This document shows positions 1 to 8,746 of a stretch of 23,771 bases of DNA, in pieces; the stretch's first letter is position 1; each line of letters starts with the position of its first letter. The notes below the pieces were generated by a model that was not told where the DNA came from, did not search any database, and saw only the letters and a program-made list of their open reading frames with translations. Made by a program: the position numbers and the translations under genes. The stretch comes from JAOABV01 sp039801465 (GTDB lineage: Bacteria > Hydrothermota > Tepidihabitantia > Tepidihabitantales > CAIPLT01): positions 1-23,771 of the forward strand of contig JBDRUT010000027.1 of NCBI GenBank assembly GCA_039801465.1, written 5' to 3'.

Positions 1-498
1 ATACATTCCGTGCACCAGTTGAAGCACTCGCACTAATCGTAATATTTGCAGTAATCGATGTTGAGCTATTAACTGTCGTTGAATTGACTGTAATCCCTGA
101 GCCGAAATCAACACTGCTCACGCCACTAATAAAATTAGTGCCAGTTAAAGTCACATTCAAAGTCTGCAACCGATTGCCATTGTTAGGTGATATGCCTGTT
201 AAAGTCGGTGCTGGATTATTCACCGTAAACCCATTAGTCAAAGTTGCAGTTCCGCCACCAGGCGTTGCATTCGTCACTGATACATTCCGTGCACCAGTTG
301 AAGCACTCGCACTAATCGTAATATTTGCAGTAATCGATGTTGAGCTATTAACTGTCGTTGAATTGACTGTAATCCCTGAACCAAAATCAACACTACTCAC
401 GCCACTAATAAAATTAGTGCCAGTTAAAGTCACATTCAAAGTCTGCAACCGATTGCCATTGTTCGGAGAAACACCTGTTAAAGTTGGTGTTGGATTAT
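1..498 (-). repeat. Tandem 279-bp repeat encoding TIG/IPT-like modules
   Basis: The sequence at 1-184 recurs at 280-463, a 279-bp period equal to 93 codons. I count only three mismatches, at 101/380, 104/383 and 116/395. All are third-position synonymous changes (Gly, Phe and Ser codons). The copies diverge toward the start of the module (above about 463). The array continues beyond the window edge, so the copy number is unknown. Confidence 0.93.
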
Positions 499-3400
499 AA
501 ATCGCAAAATTGTCATCACTTTGGTCATAGTTTGAAGAAACTTGAACATGCCTTACTCTTACTTTACCTTGTGTTGTAGGAGTATTAGGAATTTGCCATG
601 GATAAGAGCCATTATCAGAAACATTTAGAATTACATTATTCCATGACGAACCTCCATTTGTGGAATAATATATATCAACATTTCCTCCTATTCCAGCTGT
701 TGTCCATGTAATATTACGAGTTTCTCCAACATACCAAACTTCTCCACCATTTGGGGATGTCACAACAATTTGACGATAAATATTAAAATTGTTATCACTG
801 TAATCATATATTGAAGGGTCAGCCACACTTGTTATTTTAATTTTGTAGTCATTACCGGGAGTAAGACTTGTTGGTATATACCATAGATATGAACCACTAT
901 TAGAAATACTACTGGTAATCGTGCCATAAAAACTTCCTCCTTTATATAGTTCGATTTTCACATTTCCACTTACACCACTACTGTTCCATCTGATATTTTG
1001 AGAAGTCCCTCTCATCCAGTACTCAGAACCGTTGGGACTTGTTACAGTTATTGATGGTGTCTGCACAACAACGGTGAATGGAAAAGTAACATCTGGAACA
1101 TCTAAGTTAATTGCCTTGGCGGTAATAGAAAGATTATAAGTCCCATCTGAGCTAGGTGTTCTAATAACGAAAGGTGGATAGTCTGTGCTATTAAGCGTTT
1201 TCGAGTCACCCTGGTACATAAGATTATCAACATACCTTGTCTCATTTACATCACCGCTGAAACTACTTGGTGCATTTATAGTAAGATTAACCCCTGCTGC
1301 GATGTAACCGCCGATATTTTCTACCCTAGGAGAAAGCGAAATTTCTTGATTCGCGGTAGCATAATAAGTACTTTGTATATTACTTATACCAAGCGCTGGG
1401 GTCTTATATATTAGCTTTCCTTGTATTGTGTACACTTGTGATGTCGGTGCTCCAGCAGCATGACTATAAAATCTTACTCTTATCTTCCAGTTACCGCTTA
1501 CAGGGTTCTCGACAACCATCTTTTCCAGTGGTGACTCGGTATAAGTATTTGATGGCCGGTATGAATAGTACCAATATGCTGTTCCGCTCGGATTTATTAA
1601 AGCAAGGTCAAGATCATTCTGAATATCATCTCCTTTAAAATCATTATATGCAAGACAAGCAAGTAGTTTCTTTGTTCCCGGAGGTACATAAATTGTATAA
1701 TCATTATATGGTTGACTTGGTGACCAAGAAAGCGAAGAAGTCGAATAAACTAAATTATCGCTTTCTTCATTTGAATAGTAGTTTGTAGGTGAAAAACCAT
1801 TTAGTAAACCAAATCCGGCTGTAGTCGTCGCGTACCCCCCCATTGGTCTGTTAGCATCATTATCGTATTTTACTGGTATTGTATTTATAATGATACCAGT
1901 TTTTAAACTATTTGAAGTAGCTGAAGGCTGCCATTGAAGCATATTAGCGAGAACACCGGTCACATGTGGACTCGCCATACTTGTACCAGACATTCTTGTA
2001 TAATAATCATCGCTAGGCCACTCAAAACCTGTTGAGATACCATTAGGATTTATATTACCGGCAACGACTCCTTGAAAAAATGTCTCGTCACCTCCTGGTG
2101 CAATTAAGTCAGGTTTTAATCTACCAATACTTGTTGGACCTCGACTACTATATGGTGTAACTCTGCCAAGCGGATACAACAAATTACTAGTGACATATTC
2201 CATAGCGCCTACTGCTAAACAATTTTTTGATAGGGCAGGGTTTCTGATAGTTCCACTACCTGGACCATCATTTCCTGCTGAAATTACATGAAGCATATCA
2301 AATAAATCTGCGTGAAAATCAAAATCTTCTGCTCGAGAATCATATGTATAAATATTTGAAGAAAACCCCCATGAATGGTTAGACACCTTTATATTATGAT
2401 TGCAAAAATAGGCTAATGCGGTCGAATAGTCGTAATCAAAACTTCTAAATAATATTCTTGAAGAAGGTGAAACGCCTTTGGCATCATATTGGCCTTCAAT
2501 ATTTCGAGTACCTCTACCTAATATAGTACTCGTTGTATGAGTCCCATGTGCTTGAGATAATGTTCCATAATCACTTCCGCTAATAAAAACACCTGACAAA
2601 TCAGGATGGTCCGGCCAGACAGCCATATCATAAATACCCACATTAACTCCTGAACCATTGAAAGAACCTTTAAATGCACAAATTACCTGACGACTATCAT
2701 CGGGTTGAAAATTGAGTGAAAAAGTACTCACTTCAGGATTTCGTTCAATTCGTCTTATCCACCATAAATCTGCTATCTCTGAGAATTGTTTATTGTCGGC
2801 TTTAACAATAAATGCTCTCACTACTGGGTTGTAAGAGAGTAGTTGTATTCCCATTGTCTTTAAAATTTGTTCATACTCAGGTTTTTTAGTACCGAAAATA
2901 TATAAAAACACTTCCGGTTTTTGAGAAGATTGAACTTTTGAATATTTATATTCTTTTTTATAATCACCAAGCCATTTTACAAAAGGAAGTTGTGAAATTT
3001 TATTGACATTATACAAAGGAATTCGGGCGACCACTGCGATTATACCCAATGGCTCATAGAACTTAACACCCAAGTCACATAGCTCAATTATCTCTCTGTA
3101 AGACAGTGGTCGGACAAATTGCATAATACATATTACAAAATTTTCATGAGCGGTCTTCCTTTTCTTAGTTCGTTTTTCTAGTTTGTCTATTAATGACTTA
3201 TCAATCCCTCTTGAAGTATGAATTGTTTGCCCAAATAAAGTTATATTTTGATTAATCGGTTTTTCATCATATTTGGGAATCAAATCTATATCGATACTAT
3301 TTTTCTCAATGTATGAGAGAAGTAGTTGTTTAATTTCCACAGGTTCGCTCTCTAATAACAAACTATCAAGTATTTTAGATTCTTCTGCTTTCCTCAATGC

Positions 3401-3544
3401 TTCTTCATCAACTTGACACGGTGATGCAATCATTAAAGTCGGCATAGATTTGTTTTTTTCACTTTCGTTGTACTGCGCAAATAAAATACTGCAGAAATAG
3501 ACAACTCCCACCATTATCAAAAACCTTACAAATATTTTATTCAT
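1..3544 (-). CDS. Secreted subtilisin-like (S8) serine protease with TIG repeats, C-terminus off window
   Basis: About 1181 residues are visible; the reading frame stays open to the window edge. The ATG at 3544 follows a strong Shine-Dalgarno AGGAGG at 3555-3550. A Sec signal peptide ends near Ala23 (FA|Q). A pro-region of about 270 residues precedes the S8 domain. The catalytic triad is Asp306 (GIYDMAVW), His333 (AHGTHTT) and Ser522 (SGTSMASPH), with oxyanion-hole Asn425 (SAGNDGPG). A PPC/P-like beta domain follows at about 590-715, then a CARDB-like region. Two Ser/Thr-rich domains of about 92 residues come next (each starting TSPNG, about 828-1014), then TIG/IPT-like repeats from about 1015 (PTLTGVSPNNGNRLQ). 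Family knowledge: such proteins are exported proteases with adhesive or spacer modules. Substrate and sorting signal are unknown because the C-terminus is missing. No strong promoter is seen upstream. Confidence 0.93.
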   Translation of the reverse strand, partial: MNKIFVRFLIMVGVVYFCSILFAQYNESEKNKSMPTLMIASPCQVDEEALRKAEESKILDSLLLESEPVEIKQLLLSYIEKNSIDIDLIPKYDEKPINQNITLFGQTIHTSRGIDKSLIDKLEKRTKKRKTAHENFVICIMQFVRPLSYREIIELCDLGVKFYEPLGIIAVVARIPLYNVNKISQLPFVKWLGDYKKEYKYSKVQSSQKPEVFLYIFGTKKPEYEQILKTMGIQLLSYNPVVRAFIVKADNKQFSEIADLWWIRRIERNPEVSTFSLNFQPDDSRQVICAFKGSFNGSGVNVGIYDMAVWPDHPDLSGVFISGSDYGTLSQAHGTHTTSTILGRGTRNIEGQYDAKGVSPSSRILFRSFDYDYSTALAYFCNHNIKVSNHSWGFSSNIYTYDSRAEDFDFHADLFDMLHVISAGNDGPGSGTIRNPALSKNCLAVGAMEYVTSNLLYPLGRVTPYSSRGPTSIGRLKPDLIAPGGDETFFQGVVAGNINPNGISTGFEWPSDDYYTRMSGTSMASPHVTGVLANMLQWQPSATSNSLKTGIIINTIPVKYDNDANRPMGGYATTTAGFGLLNGFSPTNYYSNEESDNLVYSTSSLSWSPSQPYNDYTIYVPPGTKKLLACLAYNDFKGDDIQNDLDLALINPSGTAYWYYSYRPSNTYTESPLEKMVVENPVSGNWKIRVRFYSHAAGAPTSQVYTIQGKLIYKTPALGISNIQSTYYATANQEISLSPRVENIGGYIAAGVNLTINAPSSFSGDVNETRYVDNLMYQGDSKTLNSTDYPPFVIRTPSSDGTYNLSITAKAINLDVPDVTFPFTVVVQTPSITVTSPNGSEYWMRGTSQNIRWNSSGVSGNVKIELYKGGSFYGTITSSISNSGSYLWYIPTSLTPGNDYKIKITSVADPSIYDYSDNNFNIYRQIVVTSPNGGEVWYVGETRNITWTTAGIGGNVDIYYSTNGGSSWNNVILNVSDNGSYPWQIPNTPTTQGKVRVRHVQVSSNYDQSDDNFAIYNPTPTLTGVSPNNGNRLQTLNVTLTGTNFISGVSSVDFGSGITVNSTTVNSSTSITANITISASASTGARNVSVTNATPGGGTATLTNGFTVNNPAPTLTGISPNNGNRLQTLNVTLTGTNFISGVSSVDFGSGITVNSTTVNSSTSITANITISASASTGARNV

Positions 3545-4015
3545 TTCATCCTCCTGTTTTAATCACTTTTCCTCCGTTTTCTGAAACCAATTTTTCTTAA
3601 GATACATGTACATTTGACGCATTGAACTCCGTTTTTCCTAAACAAAAATAAGATTGATATATAATAATCACTTTTTAATGCTTTGATAAGTGCTAATTTT
3701 CCGATTACACTAAATAAGCTAAACCGCATTGGGAAACTGTAAAATTTATCATTTCGAGTGTATCCAAAATAACTTGTCATCAGCCTTCTTTCTCAATTGG
3801 CAGTAACGACTTATTTTATATTAGTAAAAATAATTAGATTGTAGAAATGATTAAATAGTGATTGTAAGTAATACCTAATTCTCATTCTGATACTGATTTC
3901 TTATTTAATAAAAGCCAATAATTATAAAGGCAGTAGCATAATGAATGAATTCCATTTTTCTTAGCAGGATTAAGTATAGTTTATTCATAACTCCGAATGT
4001 GTGCTTGTAAAGTTT
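3545..4015. other. Intergenic region between pyrE and the protease gene
   Basis: AT-rich, with no recognisable gene, RNA or clear terminator. On the minus strand a 73-codon open frame (3780-3559) ends just before the protease ribosome binding site. It has a possible weak Shine-Dalgarno (GAAGG) and a Cys-rich stretch (CVKCTC), but it matches no family I know and is probably chance. A weak promoter-like pair (TTACAA, 18 bases, TACAAT) lies near 3835-3870 on the minus strand and could serve the protease, but this is low confidence. Confidence 0.5.
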
Positions 4016-4600
4016 TTAAATTATCTTACTTCCAGGTTTTTCAATAGGAATGTTCAGTCTACATAGTGGACAATTTTCAGGTTGATAATTCTCTACTGGA
4101 ATTTCGTAGCAGGCAAATAATTCTAAAACTTGATTATTATGGGTAAATGTTATCGGAGAAGTTTTGCGGTCAATAAAAACACCGATTCCGACAACAGTTG
4201 CAGAATAAATATCTAAGGCGGAAAGTGTGTCATTGACTGAACCACCAGTAGTTAAGATATCATCAACAACTAAAATCCTATCCTGGGGATTAATTGTAAA
4301 GCCTCGTCGGATAATTCTTCCTTTTGCCGGGGGCGTAGCGGTTTCCGCAAAAATACATTTGATATTTAATTGTCGAGCCACTTCATAGGCAATAATTACA
4401 CCTCCGGTCGTAGGACCGCAAACAATTGATATGTTTTTACTCTGAAAATGGTCAACTATCATCTTGCAGAAGTGAGTTACTAAATCTGGATTTTCCAAAA
4501 TACGAAATTTCTCAAAATAGGTTGCACTGTGAAGACCTGATGAGAGTAAAAAGTGACCGGTACGGATGACGCCTTTCTCTTTTAAGATATTTTCTATCAT
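4016..4600 (-). CDS. pyrE: Orotate phosphoribosyltransferase
   Basis: Converts orotate and PRPP to orotidine 5'-monophosphate (OMP) in the cytoplasm, the fifth step of pyrimidine synthesis. The 194-residue protein carries the PRPP-binding signature ILVVDDILTTGGS at 109-121 and the conserved GPTTGG loop at 62-67. The C-terminus has a CPLC pair (Cys177, Cys180) and ends IPIEKPGSKII. That resembles the Thermus-type PyrE subgroup rather than the enterobacterial form. It is the last gene of the pyrK-D-F-E run, 78 bp after pyrF. The ATG at 4600 has no recognisable Shine-Dalgarno. No terminator hairpin is evident after it. Confidence 0.95.
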   Translation of the reverse strand: MIENILKEKGVIRTGHFLLSSGLHSATYFEKFRILENPDLVTHFCKMIVDHFQSKNISIVCGPTTGGVIIAYEVARQLNIKCIFAETATPPAKGRIIRRGFTINPQDRILVVDDILTTGGSVNDTLSALDIYSATVVGIGVFIDRKTSPITFTHNNQVLELFACYEIPVENYQPENCPLCRLNIPIEKPGSKII

Positions 4601-4678
4601 TTTTATATTAGTTAGTATAAACTATTAAAAAATTCAATTATCTGTTTTGAATGGTTTAATGAAAAATTTACTTTTTCA

Positions 4679-5446
4679 TCAACTTGAATGTATTTTTAAT
4701 TCCTCGAGTATTTTTTCTATCAGGGTAATTTTGTCTAATGCCCGGATAATTGGTCGACCAATTACAATATAATCTGCACCCAACTTTGCTGCATCTGCTG
4801 GTGTTGCAATGCGTGACTGGTCATCATTGGTGATTTTCTGTAATTCGTTTTCTCTCTCTTCTTGACTCAACATTGAAGGCGGAATTCTTATTCCTGGTAC
4901 AACAGTGATAAAATCTTTACCACATTCTTTTTTAATGGCTTCAATCTCCCAAGTTGCACAAACCACACCATCTAACCCACATTTTTTTGCCAAGTAGGCT
5001 AATTTTACCACTTGTCCTAAAATACCTGCTTTTGACTTGGTGTGCCAAAGATTTTTGAATTCTTTTTCGGAAATGCTGGTCAGGATTGTCACACCAATAA
5101 TTAATGGTGGTTGTTTGATTCGTTTTTTAATACAATATTCTTTAACATGTTCAACTGTTTGCTTCATCATCGCTTCGCCACCCATCGTATGAATAGTAAA
5201 CATTGAAACACCTAATCGAATACAGACCTCTGCAGAAGTTGCGACAATTGAAGGAATATCGCAGAACTTTAGGTCTAAAAAAACCTTGGCATCACGGCGC
5301 AATAAATAGTCGATTAGCCGTGAACCAGCATGAGTATATAAATCAATACCAATTTTATAGATGTCAATCCAGCCTTCAGTGGCAGAAATAATTTTCTTTG
5401 CTTTTTGTGTGGTATCGGCTTGAACTGCCAAAATTAATTTTGTCAT
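4679..5446 (-). CDS. pyrF: Orotidine 5'-phosphate decarboxylase
   Basis: Decarboxylates OMP to UMP. This is a 255-residue TIM barrel. The catalytic DxKxxD array is present as Asp58-Lys60-Asp63 (DLKFCDIP). The phosphate-binding end is present as PGIRI, DDQSRIATP and VIGRPI. Oddities: the usual first-strand Asp (as in ALD) aligns with Gln9 in LAVQAD, and the usual His of KFHD is Cys62. Catalysis should still be possible because the Lys-Asp network is intact. It sits 20 bp downstream of pyrD and 78 bp upstream of pyrE. The start at 5446 lacks a Shine-Dalgarno. Confidence 0.93.
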   Translation of the reverse strand: MTKLILAVQADTTQKAKKIISATEGWIDIYKIGIDLYTHAGSRLIDYLLRRDAKVFLDLKFCDIPSIVATSAEVCIRLGVSMFTIHTMGGEAMMKQTVEHVKEYCIKKRIKQPPLIIGVTILTSISEKEFKNLWHTKSKAGILGQVVKLAYLAKKCGLDGVVCATWEIEAIKKECGKDFITVVPGIRIPPSMLSQEERENELQKITNDDQSRIATPADAAKLGADYIVIGRPIIRALDKITLIEKILEELKIHSS

Positions 5447-5466
5447 CAGATGTTAATTAAATAAAG

Positions 5467-6342
5467 TTACATTTTTAAATTATAATTTCGACCTATTATA
5501 TCAATTTCTTTTAATATTTCAAGTCCGATATAGGGATTACGCAGATTTGCCGAACCGATTTCAACTAAAACACTACCGGCCAACAGATATTCCAGAACAT
5601 CTTTGCTTGTTGAAATTCCACCGCAACCAATAATTGGTATCTTTAACCTTTGACCAACATACCAGACACAATATAACGCAAAGGGTTTAATTGCTGGACC
5701 AGAAAGACCACCGCTAATACCACCTAAAACTGGTTTACCAGTTTCAATATCAAATGCGATGCCATACAATGAATTAATCAGACAGATTGCATCTGTACCA
5801 GCATCAACTGCTGCTTGAGCAGTTAATAGAGGGTTAACAAAATTAGCAGTTAATTTTGTAATGAGGAACTTCTTGGTCACATCGCGAATTGCTTTGACTA
5901 CTTTATAGGTCGTTTTAGGATTTTGTCCGAGCATCTGTTTAGTTGCAATATTCGGACAAGACAAATTTATCTCCAATCCGGCAATCAATTCATGTTGTAA
6001 CCTTTCTGCCAATATTCTATATTCTTGGACTGAGTTTCCTGCAATATTTACGATTAAATTAGTTTTTAAGTGTTTCAATCGTGGTAAAATTTCTTTACAG
6101 AATTTTTCGACACCGGGATTTTCTAACCCAACTGAATTAAGAATTCCAGATGCTGATTCAAAAATACGTGGCGGCGGATTACCTTTACGCGGTTCGATTG
6201 TCAGTCCTTTAGTAACGATGCCGGCCATCTTATTTGCCACCTCAATAAATTTATCACCCCAACCAAATGTGCCGGATGCCAGAATTAATGGATTTTTAAA
6301 AGTAAGGTTTCCGATTTTAATATTGGAAAATTTCATTTGCAC
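5467..6342 (-). CDS. pyrD: Dihydroorotate dehydrogenase catalytic subunit, class 1B
   Basis: Oxidises dihydroorotate to orotate using FMN and passes electrons to PyrK and then NAD+. Over 291 residues it shows NPLILASGTFG at 17-27, the FMN-contact Lys45 (TKGLT), the loop cysteine Cys129 in NLSCPN that serves as catalytic base in class 1 enzymes, and GCGGI with GSANLRNP for FMN phosphate binding. The adjacent pyrK (12 bp gap) marks it as class 1B. The first codon is GTG at 6342, with an in-frame ATG two codons later (6336). Neither has a clear ribosome binding site, so the true start could be either. Confidence 0.95.
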   Translation of the reverse strand: MQMKFSNIKIGNLTFKNPLILASGTFGWGDKFIEVANKMAGIVTKGLTIEPRKGNPPPRIFESASGILNSVGLENPGVEKFCKEILPRLKHLKTNLIVNIAGNSVQEYRILAERLQHELIAGLEINLSCPNIATKQMLGQNPKTTYKVVKAIRDVTKKFLITKLTANFVNPLLTAQAAVDAGTDAICLINSLYGIAFDIETGKPVLGGISGGLSGPAIKPFALYCVWYVGQRLKIPIIGCGGISTSKDVLEYLLAGSVLVEIGSANLRNPYIGLEILKEIDIIGRNYNLKM

Positions 6343-6354
6343 CGCAATATTTTT

Positions 6355-7119
6355 TCACAATTCAATTGATGACAAGTCAAACACCGGTCCATCAGTGCAA
6401 ATATGATAATAATCCTCAGAACTTTCCTTTTTCCTGACCGCACATGTAAAACATAGTCCACAACCACATCCAAGCATCTCTTCTAAAAAGCCAAAAACTT
6501 TTATCTGAGAATTTTGCCATAACAAGTTTTGAACTTTTTTTAACATTAGTTTTGGTCCGCAAGTAAAGACTGTGGTTTGAGATAATTTGTTCGAATCTAA
6601 TAAATCAGTAACTAATCCTCTATGACCTTTTGTTCCATCTTCTGTGGCTAAGGAAATTTTTCGACATAATAATTTAAACTCATCTAAAAGAATCAAATCT
6701 TTTTTTGTGCGAGTACCATAAAATAAATTAATCTCATATTTATCTTTCAAACACTTCGCCAGATATAATAATGGTGCGATACCGATGCCTCCAGCAATTA
6801 AAGTAATTTTCTTGTATTTGGGTTTTTCAATCGCTTTGCCCAATGGTCCAAGAACACTCAAATATTCTCCGACTTTTTTCGTTTTAAGCATATTAGTACC
6901 TTTACCTCGGATACGGTAGATAATTCTAACTTTATCTGTTTGGACATCAGCAATTGAGAAGGGTCTGGCTAAAAATGGATCAAAGGTTTCTGATATTTGC
7001 AATTGAAGGAATTGACCGGGTTTACTATGTTGGGCAATTTTTGGTGCAGAAAGCCATAAAGAATATATTTCAGGAGTGAGATGTTGATGCTGAATGATTC
7101 TTGTCCGTTCTCTTATCAA
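6355..7119 (-). CDS. pyrK: Dihydroorotate dehydrogenase electron-transfer subunit
   Basis: FAD and [2Fe-2S] subunit that carries electrons from PyrD to NAD+. It is 254 residues long. The FAD-binding ARPFSIAD motif lies at 51-58, an NAD-type glycine-rich stretch AGGIGIAPL at 109-117, and TCGPK at 186-190. The cluster ligands are Cys218, Cys223, Cys226 and Cys241, the C-x4-C-x2-C-xn-C pattern of the family; Cys220 is extra. The assigned start is TTG at 7119, with only a weak AGTAGG upstream, so the N-terminus is somewhat uncertain. It lies 75 bp after the TPR lipoprotein gene and is probably cotranscribed with the other pyr genes. Confidence 0.94.
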   Translation of the reverse strand: MIRERTRIIQHQHLTPEIYSLWLSAPKIAQHSKPGQFLQLQISETFDPFLARPFSIADVQTDKVRIIYRIRGKGTNMLKTKKVGEYLSVLGPLGKAIEKPKYKKITLIAGGIGIAPLLYLAKCLKDKYEINLFYGTRTKKDLILLDEFKLLCRKISLATEDGTKGHRGLVTDLLDSNKLSQTTVFTCGPKLMLKKVQNLLWQNSQIKVFGFLEEMLGCGCGLCFTCAVRKKESSEDYYHICTDGPVFDLSSIEL

Positions 7120-7194
7120 TCTGCTATGCCTACTAATTTTTAATCTTTATTGGCAAGTTTATGATTTCGCTTTCCGCAGGAAAAGTTTCACTCA

Positions 7195-8652
7195 TTACTC
7201 TTTTTTTCTCAATGAATTTAGCATTTCATTTGCTTTTTTAGCGTACTCGGTATTAGGATATTGGTTGATAATTTGATTTAACATCTGTTGATAAAGTGCA
7301 AAATATCGGCTAGTATCTGATTCCGCATTAAATTTATTTTTATAAATCCAAGCCACCGCTAATAATGCTTTTGGTGCATATCTACTGTTAGGAAATCTCT
7401 GATACACCTTTTCATATTCAGCAATTGCTTGTTGAAATTGGGCAAGATTCAAATAATAGATTTCAGCCAACTTATAATATATTTGTGCAGAATCAATTGC
7501 GGGGACTACTTTTTTATTAATAATCGTATCAATAGGCTTAATAGTGCTATCGTTCGTATATTGATTTGATAAAGTATCTGATTTTTCCAAATCATGCTTA
7601 GAATAAACTTGAGAATCACTTTTGAGACTAGAGAATAATGGATTTAAGACCGCGAGTCGAATCTCAGCATATTTTGTATATTCAGAACTTGCTTTTTTCA
7701 TTAAAATACTATCATAATAGATTTTAGCTGAATCAAATTTACCTTCATTTTCGAAACTTGATGCTAAAAGAAAATAGGCTTCGGGTAAATCGGCCCCCTT
7801 TACTTTTCGTAAATATTGTCGGGCTTCAGCCAATTCATTGATTTTTAGAAAAAATTTCCCCAGTGCTAAATAACTTTTACTATCCAATTCATATCTGAGA
7901 ATCTCGTTTAAGATTTTTTTACCTTCTTGATACTGGTTGATTTCAATCAAACACCGGGCTAAACCGATAATACCAATAATACGGTCAGTTCTGTTACTTT
8001 CATTGAATAACTTAATATATGCTCGATATGCTGAAATCGCTTGTTCAAACTTTTTCTGGTCTTGATATAAATTAGCCAAAAGTAAAAGAACATCTTTTTG
8101 ATATCTTGATTTTGGATAACGCTTTTGAAAATTTTCTAATTCTTGACTTGCCAAAAGATAATCACCTTTATGATAATAAAGTTCTGCCAGTTTATAAGAA
8201 ACAAATGCTTGTTCTTCTCGTGACAATGTTTGGGTGCTTTTAGCAGATTTTAATGCGGTTAATCTTTCTAATGCCGAATTATAATCTTTATTTTCCAATA
8301 ATGCCATTGCCCAATATAAATTTGCTTGGTTAACAAATTTAGAATTAGGAAAGACATTTATCAGGTTTTCAAATTTAGAAATCGACTTCGGATATTCGCC
8401 TAAATGATAATAGGACATACCAATAAGAAACAAAGCGTGGTCAACATATCGTGAGCGGGGATATCGACTAATAACTAATGCTGATTTTTCAATTGCCTTT
8501 TCAAAACTGGATTTTGCTTGTGCTGAACCTTTCTGACTCAATACCACACCTTCTTTGTAAAATTTTTTAGCATTATGAAAAGTATTGTAATAAACACAAG
8601 AAAATAGTAGTATTGTTATTATTAGAAATCGCTTAATCTGTAATTGATGCAT
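7195..8652 (-). CDS. TPR-repeat lipoprotein (BamD/YbgF/Bat-type)
   Basis: The 485-residue protein starts with a lipoprotein signal peptide: KR at 7-8, a hydrophobic stretch, then LFSC with lipidation Cys19. The rest is helical tetratricopeptide repeats with typical KYPxSxY endings (for example SRYPRSRYVD and QRFPNSRYAP). Two tandem blocks are separated by a low-complexity Ser/Thr/Asp stretch at about residues 335-375. TPR lipoproteins of this kind are scaffolds at the outer membrane (BamD, YbgF) or part of Bat operons. The VWA and DUF58 genes upstream favour the latter context, but the partner is not known. An in-frame TAA two codons before the ATG fixes the start. A promoter lies directly upstream (8690-8661). 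Confidence 0.85.
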   Translation of the reverse strand: MHQLQIKRFLIITILLFSCVYYNTFHNAKKFYKEGVVLSQKGSAQAKSSFEKAIEKSALVISRYPRSRYVDHALFLIGMSYYHLGEYPKSISKFENLINVFPNSKFVNQANLYWAMALLENKDYNSALERLTALKSAKSTQTLSREEQAFVSYKLAELYYHKGDYLLASQELENFQKRYPKSRYQKDVLLLLANLYQDQKKFEQAISAYRAYIKLFNESNRTDRIIGIIGLARCLIEINQYQEGKKILNEILRYELDSKSYLALGKFFLKINELAEARQYLRKVKGADLPEAYFLLASSFENEGKFDSAKIYYDSILMKKASSEYTKYAEIRLAVLNPLFSSLKSDSQVYSKHDLEKSDTLSNQYTNDSTIKPIDTIINKKVVPAIDSAQIYYKLAEIYYLNLAQFQQAIAEYEKVYQRFPNSRYAPKALLAVAWIYKNKFNAESDTSRYFALYQQMLNQIINQYPNTEYAKKANEMLNSLRKKE

Positions 8653-8660
8653 TATTTACA

Positions 8661-8690
8661 ATAATAATAGGATATTTTACATATTGTCAA
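8661..8690 (-). promoter_or_regulatory. Sigma70-type promoter abutting the TPR gene start
   Basis: On the minus strand a perfect -35 TTGACA (8690-8685) is followed by TATTAT at a spacing of 18 (8666-8661) or 15 (8669-8664). Transcription would begin about 2-5 bases before the ATG at 8652. The mRNA would then be leaderless or nearly so. It would drive the TPR gene and probably the pyr genes. Confidence 0.6.
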
Positions 8691-8746
8691 TATTAATTTA
8701 AATAAAAAATAACTGAACTTTTTTCCAATATATATTGCTGAATTAA

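Noticed and set aside
84..500. Plus-strand open frame of 138 codons with a repetitive sequence
   Set aside because: It is the antisense shadow of the TIG repeats of the protease; the repetition comes from the minus-strand gene.
3559..3780. Minus-strand 73-codon frame with a CVKCTC stretch just before the protease gene
   Set aside because: No recognisable family, weak ribosome binding site and ordinary AT-rich intergenic composition; left as a possibility only.
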